Of a stretch of DNA of 64,000 bases, positions 12,988-24,666 are shown piece by piece. The notes beneath the pieces are model-generated. The model searched no databases, had not been told where the DNA came from, and saw only the letters and a list, made by a program, of their open reading frames with translations. Position 1 is the first letter of the stretch; every line of letters starts with the position of its first letter. Source of the stretch: Helianthus annuus (taxonomy: Eukaryota; Streptophyta; Magnoliopsida; Asterales; Asteraceae); the NCBI RefSeq assembly GCF_002127325.2, contig NC_035433.2, positions 93,450,033 through 93,514,032 of the forward strand, in the 5' to 3' direction. The position numbers and the translations under genes are program-made.

Positions 12988-13444
12988 TGTAGGATCAAAT
13001 CAAGCCAAAAATCTGATTTTGAATAAGAATCAAGATGAACACACCAAAATATAGCAATAAAACCCACTAGAATGATTTGCAATGATGATGATACAATTAG
13101 CCCCCAAATCTCTAGTAAAGTGTGTTCCCTAAACCCTAATCATCACTTTCTATTTATAGCCTAAACACACTTAGGCTATTTACATTTAAGTCCCTAGGGT
13201 TAATAACTTGCCAAAACTAGTAATAAACATGAAAACTAACTAAATAAGATAATAAATATATTTTGTTTAAAACAAAATATATTTAACTATTCAAAGCAAT
13301 AAAACTATCATTTCTCGAACTTCCACACGCCATATCATTCTTCGATCTTCTCATGTCGACGTGCACGTTGTCTTTGACTTGTTGGCGTTAACTTTGTTGA
13401 CTTGATTCGTTGATAACATTAGACTACACGATTTAGACCCAACA
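12988..13444 (-). repeat. 5' LTR of the nested element (457 bp)
   Basis: It runs from TGTAGGATC beside the PBS to CCCAACA beside the target duplication. Only the PBS-proximal 220 bp is matched in the left LTR. Confidence 0.85.
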
Positions 13445-13455
13445 CAAATGTTACA

Positions 13456-13470
13456 GTCTCCCCTACTTGT
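13456..13470 (-). other. Polypurine tract of gypsy A body 2
   Basis: The sequence is identical to the body 1 tract and directly abuts the TGTTACA end of the middle LTR. Confidence 0.85.
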
Positions 13471-13504
13471 GGAAATTTCGTCCTGAAATTTATTTAGAGG
13501 AAAC

Positions 13505-16500
13505 TCATGGAAAAAGATGCGGATATTTTGCCTTAATTTGATCTTCACGTTCCCAAGTAAACTCGGGTCCACGTTTAGATTCCCATCGAACCTTGACCAA
13601 AGGAATGCGCTTGCATTTGAGCCACTTGACTTCACGTTCCATGATTTCCACCGGTTTCTCAACAAATTTCAATGTTTTATCAACACGAATTTCGTCAAGC
13701 GGTATGTGGAGGTTCTCATCAGCTAAACACCTCTTGAGATTGGACACGTGAAAAGTTGGATGAACATTTCCAAGTTCAGGAGGTAACTCAAGTCTGTAGC
13801 CTACCTTACCGATTCTTTCGACGATCTTGAATGGTCCAACGTATCTAGGTGCAAGTTTTCCTTTCTTTCCAAATCTGATCACACCTTTCCAAGGTGAGAC
13901 CTTAAGTAATACACGATCACCGACTTGAAAATCCAAGGGTTTGCGTTTTAGGTCCGCGTAACTCTCCTGACGACTTCTAGCTGTCTGAAGGTTATCACGA
14001 ACTTTCTTAACCTTATCTGTTGTCTCTAAAATGAGGGCAGGTCCAGTAAGTTGAGCCTCGCCGATCTCATTCCAGCAGACTGGTGAACGACATTTTCGAC
14101 CATAGAGAGCCTCGAAAGGAGCCATGTTGATGCTGGAGTGATAACTGTTGTTGTAGGAGAATTCAATCAATGGAAGATGTGAATCCCAACTACCACCAAA
14201 ATCGATCACACAAGCTCTAAGCATATCCTCCAGTGTCTGGATTGTTCTTTCAGATTGACCATCCGTTTGCGGATGATAAGCTGTGCTCAGATTAAGTTGA
14301 GATCCCATAGCAGATTGCATGGTTCTCCAAAAATGAGAAGTGAAACGAGCATCTCTGTCAGAAATGATGTTCAAAGGAACACCATGTCGAGCTACAATTT
14401 CATCTACGTAGATTTGAGCAAGTTTGTCAGCCGAAAAATCCTCACGGATTGGCAAGAAATGCGCTGACTTGGTAAGACGATCCACGACTACCCAGATGGC
14501 ATCGTGACCTTTCTTTGTGCGCGGGAGTTTAGTAATGAGGTCCATAGTAATGTTTTCCCATTTCCAAACTGGGATCGCTGGTTGCTCCAATAAACCAGAA
14601 GGACGCTGATGTTCAGCCTAAACCTTAAGACAAGTAAGGCATTTTGATACGTATAAGGCAATGTCTTTCTTCATACCAGGCCACCAATACTGTATACGAA
14701 GATCCTTATACATCTTATCTGAGACAGGATGAATAGAATAACGAGACTTATGGGCTTCATCCATAAGCAAGGTACGAAGATTATCTTGGCTTGGGACCCA
14801 CAAACGGTCCATGAAGTAATATGATCCATTGTCCTTCAGTTCAAGAGCAGGTGTTATGTGATAAGGAAATTCCTTATCCATCAAACCTTGTGAAACACAA
14901 GCTTGTTGAGCCTGAGAAATACGCGTTTGGATATCGGTTTGAATAACAGATTGGACACGAACACAATGAGGCTTAGTACGTTCCTTGCGACTCAATGCAT
15001 CGGCTACGACATTCGCTTTACCAGGATGGTAGCGAATCTCGCAGTCATAGTCGTTTAGAAGTTCAACCCAACGTCGTTGTCTCATGTTGAGCTCTTTCTG
15101 ATTGAAGATATGTTGAAGACTTTTGTGGTCTGTGAAAACCACACATTTTGTACCGTACAAATAGTGTCTCCAGATTTTGAGAGCGAAGACAACGGCACCC
15201 AACTCGAGATCATGAGTGGTGTAGTTCTTCTCATGTATTTTCAACTGCCTTGATGCGTATGCTATGACTTTGTTTCTTTGCATCAGGACGCAGCCAAGAC
15301 CTAATTTAGATGCATCGCAATAAACGACGAAATCATCATTGCCCTCAGGCAATGTTAGGACAGGCGCGTCGCAAAGCTTTTGTTTCAAAGTCAGAAACGC
15401 TTCCTCTTGTTTGACTCCCCAATCAAAGGGCTTGTTCTTCTAAGTTAGAGCAGTTAGAGGAACTGCAATCTTTGAGAAATTCTCAATGAAGCGGCGGTAA
15501 TAACCCGCTAGACCAAGAAAAGAACGAACTTCAGTAGGAGTAGTAGGTGTATCCCAATCCTTAATCGCACTGATCTTGGTGGGATCTACATGAATGCCTT
15601 GTTCGTTGACAATATGTCCTAAGAATTGAACTTCTTTAAGCCAGAATTCACACTTGGAGAATTTGGCGAAAAGTTGTTCTTTCTTTAGGAGTTCCAAAGT
15701 AAGACGGAGATGTTGCTCATGATCAGCTCGCGTCTTAGAATATATTAAAATGTCATCGATGAAAACGATGATGAACTTATCCAAATAAGGTTTGCAGACC
15801 CTATTCATCAAGTCCATGAAAACAGCAGGAGCATTAGTCAAACCAAATGGCATGACTGTGAACTCATAATGTCCATAGCGAGTGCGGAACGCTGTCTTGG
15901 GAATGTCTTCTTCATGCACACGAAGCTGATGATATCCAGATCGTAGATCAATCTTTGAAAAATAAGAAGCGCCTTGCAATTGATCAAAGAGATCATCAAT
16001 GCGAGGTAGGGGATATCGATTCTTGATGGTAAGCTTGTTAAGCTCACGATAATCGATACACATCCTAAAAGATCCATCCTTCTTCTTGACAAAAAGAACG
16101 GGAGCACCCCAAGGTGAAAAGCTAGGACGGATAAAACCTTTGTCGGAGAGTTCCTGCAGCTGCTTAGATAACTCTTGCATCTCAGACGGTGCAAGACGGT
16201 ATGGAGCTCTGGCAATGGGATTTGCACCAGGTACGAGATCAATACGGAACTCGACTTGGCGTGCTGGAGGTAGACCAGGTAACTCTTCAGGGAAAACTTC
16301 AGAATAATCCCGAACGACAGGAATATCTGAAATAGTCTTACCCTTGCCTTTATCTGCTGTAACATGTGCTAAGAAAGCCACATAGTTCTTCCGAAGATAC
16401 TTCCGTGCTTTAAAACAAGACATGAGTTTGAGACCCCCGGCAGGCTTCTCACCACGAACCTGTAGGATCTCGCCTGTCGACAGCGGTACACGAACAATCT

Positions 16501-17350
16501 TCTCAGAACAAACTATCTCTGCGCGATGCTTGGATAACCAATCCATACCTACAATAACGTCGAAGCTTCCAAGTTGCATTGGCGTGAGGTCAATAGGAAA
16601 AATATGGTCGTTAAGGTTCAACTAGCAGTTGCGTAGAACAGAATTAAGAACAATGGGTTCACCACTTGCAACCTCTACTGTCAAAGGTTTACTTAGTTTC
16701 GTTCTAGACACGCGAAGCATTGTCTCAAAAGACAATGACACAAAACTCTTGTCGGCACCCGAATCAAAAAGAACAGATGCTGGCTGATTATTAATAAAGA
16801 ACGTACCGTTCACCACCTCGTTGTCTGCTTGTGCTTCTTGTGCATTCATGTTGAAGACTCGACCTCGAGCCTGTGCCTGATTCTGGTTTGCATTCTGCTT
16901 CTGGTTGGCTAGCCTTGGACACCGATTTCTGTAGTGGGTCAGATCCCCACAGTTATAACAAGCACCTGGTGGGTAGTTTGGTCGTGCAGCCTGACCCTGT
17001 TGCTGAGCAACTTGTTGAGCAGGGTTCTGAACTGCGCGATTCTGAGCAAACCGACAAACATCGGCAAGATGACCCGACTTCCCACAGTTAGTACAGAAAC
17101 GGCACTGATATTGCGGCTGATGGTGACTGTTGCATTGATTGCACAAAGGTGCACTTCCTGAATAGGGCTTCTTTGCTGGAGGCTGGTTGGGAGCTGCCTG
17201 GTTCGCTTGGGCAGTGACAGCATAGTTTTGGGAAGCCTTACGCTTCTTTGCCCTTTTTGATGAACCAGAGTCCTTTCCGTTCTTGTTTTGACCTTTCTTG
17301 CTATCTTCCTTGTCAGTCGACTGTTTCTTGCCCTTGTCACCCTTCCTGTG
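13505..17350 (-). pseudogene. Gypsy A body 2 gag-pol, gag deleted, three nonsense codons
   Basis: The frame is nearly identical to body 1 from the gag zinc knuckles to the chromodomain. TAG codons occur at 16622-16624 (before the end of protease), 15440-15442 (between RT and RNase H) and 14618-14620 (integrase zinc-finger region). Body 1 reads CAG, CAG and AAG at these sites. The integrase Trp codon that is stopped in body 1 is intact here. At 17350 the gag sequence jumps straight to the 5' leader, removing about 901 bp that include the start codon and the main gag domain. The retained DSGAD, FIDD and D-X35-E motifs show the domains were functional in type. Confidence 0.92.
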
Positions 17351-17698
17351 GATTTGTACGAACACTCTAGCCTTAGACAGAAAACCCAGGGTACAGGCAT
17401 TCACTCTTCCAGTTCGCACGTGTTCACACTATTAACCTAAAACTTTGACGGGATTTTTGAAATCCAAAGAGGTTCAAAACCATATAACAGAGGGTTCAAA
17501 ACCTAGTAATCAATCATCCTCGAACAGATGATTAATTTTCAAAGCGGATTCAGAACCGAAGTTCCCGTTGTGGTTATCACCTAAGGATAGGTGATGTGCA
17601 TGTTTTAAACTCTAAACACAAGATAACTTGTGTTAGGGTCCTAGAAAGTTATAGTCTAGGTCAAAGCATTACTAATAACCTAATTCCCTATAACCAAT
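17351..17698 (-). other. 5' leader of gypsy A body 2
   Basis: Leader sequence matches body 1 from 7588 to the PBS, with a small local duplication near 17480 (TTCAAAACC). It is untranslated. Confidence 0.75.
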
Positions 17699-17711
17699 GG
17701 CTCTGATACCA
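17699..17711 (-). other. Primer-binding site of gypsy A body 2
   Basis: TGGTATCAGAGCC on the minus strand, 7 nt from the LTR edge as in body 1. Confidence 0.92.
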
Positions 17712-18988
17712 ACTCTTCTGTCACACCCCGGTCGCGTATAACATGCAACCGCGGCGGAAACGCCGGGGAGTGTTGTGGACAGAATTAATTGTTATACAAC
17801 CATGGAAATTAAAGTTACATTTTATTCATCAAACACGGGTGTTACATTGTCTTTAAAGGAAGTACATAATTCAAAACATAGTTATCCTAGTTCTATCTTC
17901 ACTTTTAGTCCCTAAGGCACAGGTCCGCCCTAGTATCGTGATCAACATCCTATGGAATAGCTCCTGAAAACACATGTGAAAGTAGGTACGTCAGCATAAA
18001 AATGCCTGTGAGATACATAGGTTTTGTGAAAATGGGATTCATGACTTGAGTTTAAAGAAATGTTTAATAACAGTCAGTCATGAACCTTGTAATTTGTCTT
18101 GCTTTGTAAACCGTTTAAAAAAACGATAATATCAGATGATGTGTATAGATAAGTGTAAGGTTAAACGAGTAACCAAGTAAAATGAGTTGAATAAGATAAG
18201 TTGTTTGTGAAAATAATGTCTTGTGAAGAATATGTTATTTGTGTAAAATGTAATGTGTCTAAACTGAAATAACTTAGATAACGCTACGATATGTAATATT
18301 ATACAAACATTTATATATAGGAAGTACCAGCGGCGTATCCACCATGTTTGTATCATATTACATACGCCATGTTACTCCAACCATTTACCCAAACCAATCC
18401 ACCATGTAAATTGTTCATGTACAAACCAAATGTCAAGTGTTATCGTGTAAACCATGTCAAATGTTTATGTTCAATGTAAACCACCAAATGTGTATGTCAA
18501 TGTCAACGTGTTTATGTTCAATGTAAATCATGTAATGTGTATCCCAAAATGTATCATGTATGGTAAGCGAAATGTATCAACTTAAACCATATGTAAAATG
18601 CAAAAAACAAGTCCTTGAAATAAAACATGGTTTAAATCAACGTTATGTTCTGTGGAAAAATGCATGCTCTATTGATATAAACATTTATGCGGTATTGTGA
18701 AATATGCATACATCCAAGCCTTGAGACTGTGGCGATAAACCCTTAAACAAATTAAAGGTTTATCTAAGTTATGTATATCGAATTCGGTCATTCCTTACAA
18801 TCCTATCAAACCTAGGACTTCAGGAACGGGAGTTGTCAATTCCTATGGTACCACTTCCTACTAACGAACCGCGTAGCTAATGTTAATGAATGTATTGTCC
18901 CATGTTAAACAAACCAAATGTCATAACAAAATGAAGGCATGTGATGTAAACAATTGTACTAAGTATGCTAAGTAAACATACGAAGCAG

Positions 18989-19280
18989 AAATGTTCATGT
19001 AAATCAATGTGTCCATATGCTGAGTAAACATATGCAACAGAAATGTTCATGTAAATCAATGTGTCCATATGCTGAGTAAATATATGCAACAGAAATGTTC
19101 ATGTAAATCAATGTGTCCATATGCTGAGTAAACATATGCAACAAAAATGTTCATGTAAATCAATGTGCCCATATGCTGAGTAAACATATGCAGCTGAAAT
19201 GTTTTTTATAAATCAATGTGTCCATATGCTGAGTAAACATATGCAACAGAAATGTAATGTAAATCAATGTACTAAGTACT
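18989..19280 (-). repeat. 52-bp tandem repeat in family A LTR (copy 3)
   Basis: Same unit and order as at 395-690, beginning near 18991. Confidence 0.88.
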
Positions 19281-20535
19281 CACACAATGGGCATACATAG
19301 CATGAAACGTAATGAAATCGTGTACTATAATGTACTAATGAGCATAGCAGATATACGATGTGAAAACATGGAAAGCATGAAAGTAACAGATAGGCACACG
19401 TGTTTCACCCCAAAACAGTTTGGAAAACAGTAAAAGAGGGGTTCAATGTACTCACCTGAGATTGCTTTGGAGTTCTTGTATAATAACCATATAATGCTAG
19501 AGATCACGGGATATCAAATGGCACCTAATAGGTAGCTATATTAACATACCGGACCAAAATCGGAAGGATCGGATAGTATGCGGGTTTGTAAACCAAACGA
19601 GTTTGGAGACTCGTGTAATATGGTTTAACAAAGCCTACATACTAAAATGAAACCTAACCTAAGTGCTTGCGACCCATTACGACCCGTTTAGGTAGCTTAT
19701 GCTACCTTACGCGTCGTTCACGTAGAACGCGTTCGGAACGCCTAACATCGCGACCACAAGGTATAACCTCGGAAGGTTATAGCTATGGTCACCTAATGTG
19801 TTTGGTCGGATCCTAATGATCGACCAAATGGGTCGGGTTCGAAAGTATAAGCGATGGTTTAGATCGCTTACCTTACGACCCTATATAAGCACTAAACTAA
19901 AAGTGACGAGCTAAGCATGTTAGAACATGCTTAACTAAGTTTAGAAAATAGGTTTGGCATCAAAACAAAAGGCTTTGATGCTCACGAGTAGTTTGGTTAC
20001 AAAATATGAAAGAATGCAAATTTTGGCCGAAACTACGACTCGTCACTGAGCCTAGATAACGTGGTAATCAGTAGGTATAGTCACTACGGACTATAACCAT
20101 CGTGATCACACTCACGTTATGAAGTTCCATGAACTTCGGGTTGACCATAGGCTGGTCAATGCAGAAAGTCAACAAAACGTTGACTTTCGGACTCGAAAAG
20201 CGAATAAAAGAACGAAAGAATACTTACGGAGGGTCCCCGAATGCTAATCTAGATCAAAGAGCTCAGGTATGAAGCAATGACATCAACTTAGAGCATTTTG
20301 ATCAGATTGTGTGGGTTTTTGCAACAATGGGGGGTGGGTATTTATAGTATTTCCCGAACCGTTAGGATCGTTTCTTGAAAAACATGATTGAATCTTACGC
20401 GTACACTTGTCGTAAACTTGTGGTTACTGAAAATACCCCTTAGTGAGCTGAAAGGGCAAGTTTAAAACATGTGGTTGTGGTTAAACCAGCTGAAATTTGC
20501 TGACTAGCTGATCTTATCTGTTCTGTATGTCTGAC

Positions 20536-20576
20536 GCGGCCCGCGTGAAGGTGCAGGCCAGAATTACGCGGGCCGC
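20536..20576. repeat. GC-rich inverted repeat in family A LTR (copy 3)
   Basis: Both 11-nt arms are unchanged from the other copies. A substitution (C to A) has fallen in the loop only. Confidence 0.88.
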
Positions 20577-21423
20577 CTGGCCCCGTCTGATCTGCACCAC
20601 TTGCAGAATTTACATATTTGGTCCCTGTTGCGTGTTTAAGCTATTTCCGACACTTCTAAGGCCCGTAAAGCCAACTTTAAGGCCCTAAAATGATGCCTAA
20701 ACATTATGGACATGAAACATGCTCAAAAATGTTCCGGATGTTGGTTCGTTTGGCCGTACGATCGCGATGTTTGCTTAATTACGACGGAATGCGCATAAGC
20801 GCGAAAGACGATCCAAATGACACGACGAATGGATTTTTCTTATACCAAACACTAATGCATAATATTAGGATGCTTACATAAATTTTTGGATGTCCGGATG
20901 TATTCAGAACGTAAGTTATGCGCGAAAGTGCAAACTTGTGCACTTTTTGACACTTTTAGTCCCTGAATGACCCAAAAGTTTGTTTTAGCATACCAAACCC
21001 CTCAAAGCCTATTTCTAAGCTATGTAAAGGATATTTATGGTATGTTTAACTTATGGACATGTTCCGGAATGTTCGTTACAGTTCAAATTGGCACACTTTC
21101 GCAGTTTGTCAATTTTAGTCCCTGTAAGCGAATTAACTTGTTTTTGCCATACCAAGGCCTTCAAAACTTATTTCTAAGTTATGTAAAGGTTATTTAAGGT
21201 AGGTTGAGTATATGTTGATGTTCCGGAGTATTTTTCGCATTAAACTGAGTACGTTTAAGCACCAGTTAGCGTATAATTCTCTAGAAAGCGATGTAGAGTT
21301 TGAAATTGGACAAAAGTCAAAACATGAAAAATGTAAAACTCAACCAAACAAACATTGGGATAAAATAACATTGTTTTATTGATAATAGTACTGTTCACAA
21401 TGATTACAAGCACAAATGTTACA

Positions 21424-23778
21424 ACCTTGGCTATAGACTATGTGACCGAGGAATTGAACCTCCTCTAGCCAGAATTCACACTTGGAGAACTTGGCATAGA
21501 GTCCATTCCCTTGGAATAGTTCGAGAACCAAACGTAGATGTTGCATGTGTTCGGTTTTCGACTTCGAATAGATAAGGATATCGTCGATGAATACGAAGAT
21601 AAAACAGTCAAGAAATGGTTTACACACGTGATTCATCAAATCCATGAAAACCGCGGGTGCGTTGGTTAATCCAAAGGGCATTACGACGAATTCATAATGG
21701 CCGTACCGGGTTCGGAAAGCGGTTTTCGGTATATCTTCTCCTGAATGCGTAACTGGTGATAGCCTGAGCGTAAATCAATCTTCGAGAAGCACGTTGCACC
21801 TTGAAACTGATCAAATAAATCATCGATTTGGGGCAGGGGATAACGATTCTTGATAGTCAGCTTATTCAACTCCCTGTAGTCGATGCACATTCGGAACGAC
21901 CCGTCCTTCTCTTAGGAAAATCACGAACCACAGGCACCTTATCCATTGCCTTAACTTCCTTTTTCTCTGCTACTACATTGTGCGCCAAGTAAGCTTGGTA
22001 TTCCTTGCGGAGATACTTGCTAGCCTGGACACACGACATAAGTTGGAGTTTCTTCGATGCGACTTCACCGTAAACACACAATTGATCACCATTAGCGAGT
22101 GAGAAACGAATCATTTTATCAAAGCAAACAACTTCATCACGATTTTCACGAAGAAAATCCATGCCTACTATGATGTCAAAACTACCGAGCTGCATCGGAA
22201 TAAGGTCGATAGGGAAGACGTGATTGTTGAGCTCAAGAGTACAATCACGTAGAACGGAACTGACAGCGACGGTTCTTCCAGTGGTAACTTCAACATCGAA
22301 CGTCGTATGGAGATGGGAGCACTTACGATTAAGGAGCTTTTCGAATTCAAACGATACAAAACAGTTATCTGCTCCAGTATCAAATAAACACGAAGCATAT
22401 ATGCAATTCACAAGGAACGTACCATTAACCACGTTGTTGTCTGCTTGAGCCTGGCGGGCGTTGATGTTGAAAGCACGTCCGCGGGCTGCTGGCTGCTGCT
22501 ACTGCTGAAGCTGCTGTTGCGGCTACTGCTTTGGCTCTTGCTTCACCATTCTGTTGGGGCACATGTTTGCAAAGTGGTTGGGATCACCACACGAAAAGCA
22601 AGCTCTAGCGTGAGTCGCGGGTGCAGGAGCTGCTTGTTGGCCCTAGGGAGCAGGAAGGAGAGCCTGTGGTGCAGTAGCTTGTCCTTGAGCTTGAGCTGGA
22701 GCTTGGTGTGGACCAGTACGGCAATTGGCAGTAAAATGGCCTTACATGTTGCAGTGAACACAGTATCTGCAATCAATCCCCACGGGATGATGATAGGTAC
22801 AAGTAGGGCAGAGCGGGTGAGGACCAGTATATGCATGCTTGGCTGGCGGTGCATTGGTCACCGGGGCCGCTACTTGGCGGTTCTGAGTTTGCGGTGGGGC
22901 GGGAACAGTTTGGAGCGGAGCGGCAGTAACAACACAATTCTTGCTACTGTTGTTGTTGTTGTTGTTCTTTCTCTTGCGGCTGGAGGACTTTGAAGCTTGC
23001 GGTGCGGCGGCGGTTTTGGCGGTGGGAGCGGTAGTAGCTTGATGAAGATTCTTGGAGGCCTTATCAAAGTAACCAGCCCGAACTCGCTTGTCATTGATCT
23101 CGGCAGCGAGCAGGAAGGTTTCCTCAATATTTTTCGTCTTCGCGGCTTGCACGAAATCAGCCACACAATCCGGTAAGGCACGGATGTATTTCTTGATGGT
23201 GATTTTAGGGTAGTAACTTGGCCCGGACAGATTATACTCACCTGCTTAAAGCGGGCAGTTAAACCAGCGTCGTCACCACCCTCTTGTTTGATGTGCCAGA
23301 ACTCGTCCTCCAGCTTTTGAAGCTCGTGGGGAGGGCAGAACTCCTTCATCATTATGTCCTTCAACTCATCCCACGTAAGCTCATAGGCTGCATCATTTCC
23401 ACGCTTGTTTCTTTCAGCAGTCCACCAGTCTGGAGCCCTAGACTCGAAAACACCAGTGGCATTAACAGTACGGAGATTATCAGGACAGCAGCTTTGGCGC
23501 AGGGTGACTTCGATTGAATCGAACCATTGAAACATAGCAGTAGGTCCATCTTCTCCGATGAATTCTTTGGGTTCGCAGGCTTTAAACTGCTTGAAGCTAA
23601 AAGTAGTGCGCGGAGAATCAGTCCTGGACTCGCCAGAGGACTTGCTAGTGGTTTTATTCAGCTCGCTGACAATTTGCGGAATAACCTTCGCCATCTGCTT
23701 AGCGACGAGAGCAGCGATACGTTTGTCCTCAGGGTTACGACGGGCGGAGCGAGCAGTGTGCGATCCAAATGACGACAT
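21424..23778 (-). pseudogene. Gypsy B gag-protease-RT fragment, multiply broken
   Basis: Gag starts at ATG 23778 (MSSFGSHTARSARR); the in-frame upstream start is not an ATG. A frameshift lies in an A run near 23205, and TAA at 22742-22744 follows the first cysteine pair of a zinc knuckle. Several Gln-to-stop changes lie at 22490-22650, and a second knuckle (CFSCGDPNHFANMC) lies near 22590. Protease has LFDTGAD near 22380. Near 21910 a deletion joins the sequence after protease to RT at [12 protein letters not shown], removing the RT N-terminus. A further frameshift occurs near 21740. RT retains FIDD and ends at 21424, where the gypsy-A LTR begins. No function is possible. Confidence 0.88.
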
Positions 23779-24014
23779 TATCTGCAATAGACATCGCCAC
23801 AGGATTCAAACACTATATGTCGAATCTCACCTCACAACATACTTAATACTACTAAAGCTCGGGAACACATTCAATCACTTAAGCACATATTCACGTAGGC
23901 ACATAAACCACAGAATCACATAAGCACAGAATCACATAAGCACGTAGAGCACCGAAACACATGAGGACCACCACATTTTGCACGTATTCACCTACATATA
24001 TTGCATGTATTCAC
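23779..24014 (-). other. Gypsy B leader, gag-proximal piece
   Basis: Untranslated sequence between the gypsy B gag ATG and the copia-1 insertion. It contains short repeats of the type CACATAAGCAC. It continues at 34433 once copia-1 and one TTCAC are removed. Confidence 0.7.
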
Positions 24015-24440
24015 TGTTGATGCACGGAATGTCTGTTGACTGCGTCTACAAGAAGTCTGAAGTCAAGATTAGTCAACAGGGGGTCAAAATGTAAAATATG
24101 TAACATTTGTATATAGGTTCGCTTTTATGTACATGTTGCATAGTGGTCCGCTCATAGGGTCTTAGCTGGTCCGCCTTTATGTCACTTTGTAACAGGTCCG
24201 CTTATTTGACCTGTCACATAAGCGAACCTGGAAGGCTATATATAGGGATGTTCATTAGAGCGGATCATTAGTGGTGTTTGTATGCTGGAGCGAAACTCTG
24301 TCAAAATTTCAGTAGAAAAGCAATAAAAGCCAAGGAAATTAATAGAACAAGCTGTTGTAACCTTGCATATTCTGATTCCGCCTTTATATGTGAGGATGAG
24401 CTACTCTGACTGACTTTTCAGGTCAAACAACGGTCCAACA
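24015..24440 (+). repeat. 5' LTR of copia-1
   Basis: The U3 carries motif GGTYCGCY at 24116, 24145, 24168 and 24195 and its inverse AGCGAACC at 24221, all just upstream of TATATATA at 24237-24244. CAATAAAAG further on may be a poly(A) signal. Confidence 0.93.
24237..24244 (+). promoter_or_regulatory. TATA box of copia-1 5' LTR
   Basis: TATATATA directly follows the U3 motif cluster. The same box is at 34229-34236 in the 3' LTR. Confidence 0.75.
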
Positions 24441-24442
24441 AG

Positions 24443-24454
24443 TGGTATCAGAGC
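24443..24454 (+). other. Primer-binding site of copia-1
   Basis: TGGTATCAGAGC, 2 nt after the LTR, matches the initiator tRNA-Met 3' end. Confidence 0.93.
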
Positions 24455-24666
24455 ACAGGACGAGGAGTTCATACTACTACAGCTTATATCTGCAGAAATC
24501 TCTCTTTTCTACTCACTTTCTCTCATACTTTTTCGGTTTTCAGTGGTTCCTACGGTTGAAATTTTCTGAAATTTGAGTATAACGTGTAAAACACACTAAT
24601 AACAAACCCTAGAAAGTTTTAGAGTGTAATTCGGACTAAAAATGGTAAAAACAGGTTAAAAACCGT

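Larger units (their letters stand above)
11160..13444 (-). mobile_element. Non-autonomous LTR element (TRIM/LARD-like) nested in the gypsy A LTR
   Basis: The 2285-bp insert is flanked by CAAAT at 11155-11159 and 13445-13449. Its ends are TGTATGATC and CCCAACA. A direct repeat (11160-11379 versus 12988-13207) differs at about 3 of 220 positions. A PBS next to the right repeat shows minus orientation. I see no gag, protease, RT or integrase motif. The left LTR matches only the first 220 bp of the 457-bp right LTR, so U3 and the PPT appear to have been lost. Confidence 0.85.
7935..13455 (-). repeat. Family A middle LTR, shared by bodies 1 and 2 and split by a nested element
   Basis: The LTR runs 7935-11159, is interrupted by a 2285-bp insertion with target duplication CAAAT, and finishes at 13450-13455. 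It is 3231 bp without the insert, against 3705 bp for the right copy. Near 10110-10150 it has two deletions relative to the other copies. One removes about 80 bp. The other runs from GGTTAC to ACTTGTCG and removes the TATA region. As 5' LTR of body 1 it therefore lacks its core promoter. Confidence 0.9.
1..21423 (-). mobile_element. Tandem Ty3/gypsy array, family A (LTR-body-LTR-body-LTR)
   Basis: Three LTR copies (1-2792, 7935-13455, 17719-21423) alternate with two bodies (2793-7934 and 13456-17718), all on the minus strand. Each body has a PPT next to its left LTR and a tRNA-Met PBS next to its right LTR, so the middle LTR serves both. The LTRs begin TGTCACA and end TGTTACA on the plus strand. 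Integrase carries a chromodomain-like C-terminus, as in the Tekay/Del chromoviruses. The right end joins directly to the RT gene of another gypsy element (B). The left end lies outside the window, so a target duplication cannot be tested. Unequal recombination between LTRs is the simplest origin. Confidence 0.9.
17719..21423 (-). repeat. Family A right LTR (5' LTR of body 2), complete
   Basis: This 3705-bp LTR is the only uninterrupted full copy, running TGTCACACCCC to TGTTACA. A TATA box (TATAAATA, minus strand) lies at 20339-20346. It retains the roughly 80-bp and promoter segments missing from the middle LTR and the 38 bp missing from the left LTR. It abuts the RT gene of gypsy B at 21424. 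Confidence 0.92.

Noticed and set aside
22445..22993. 182-codon plus-strand ORF
   Set aside because: Antisense shadow of the Gln/Ala-rich gag linker of gypsy B.
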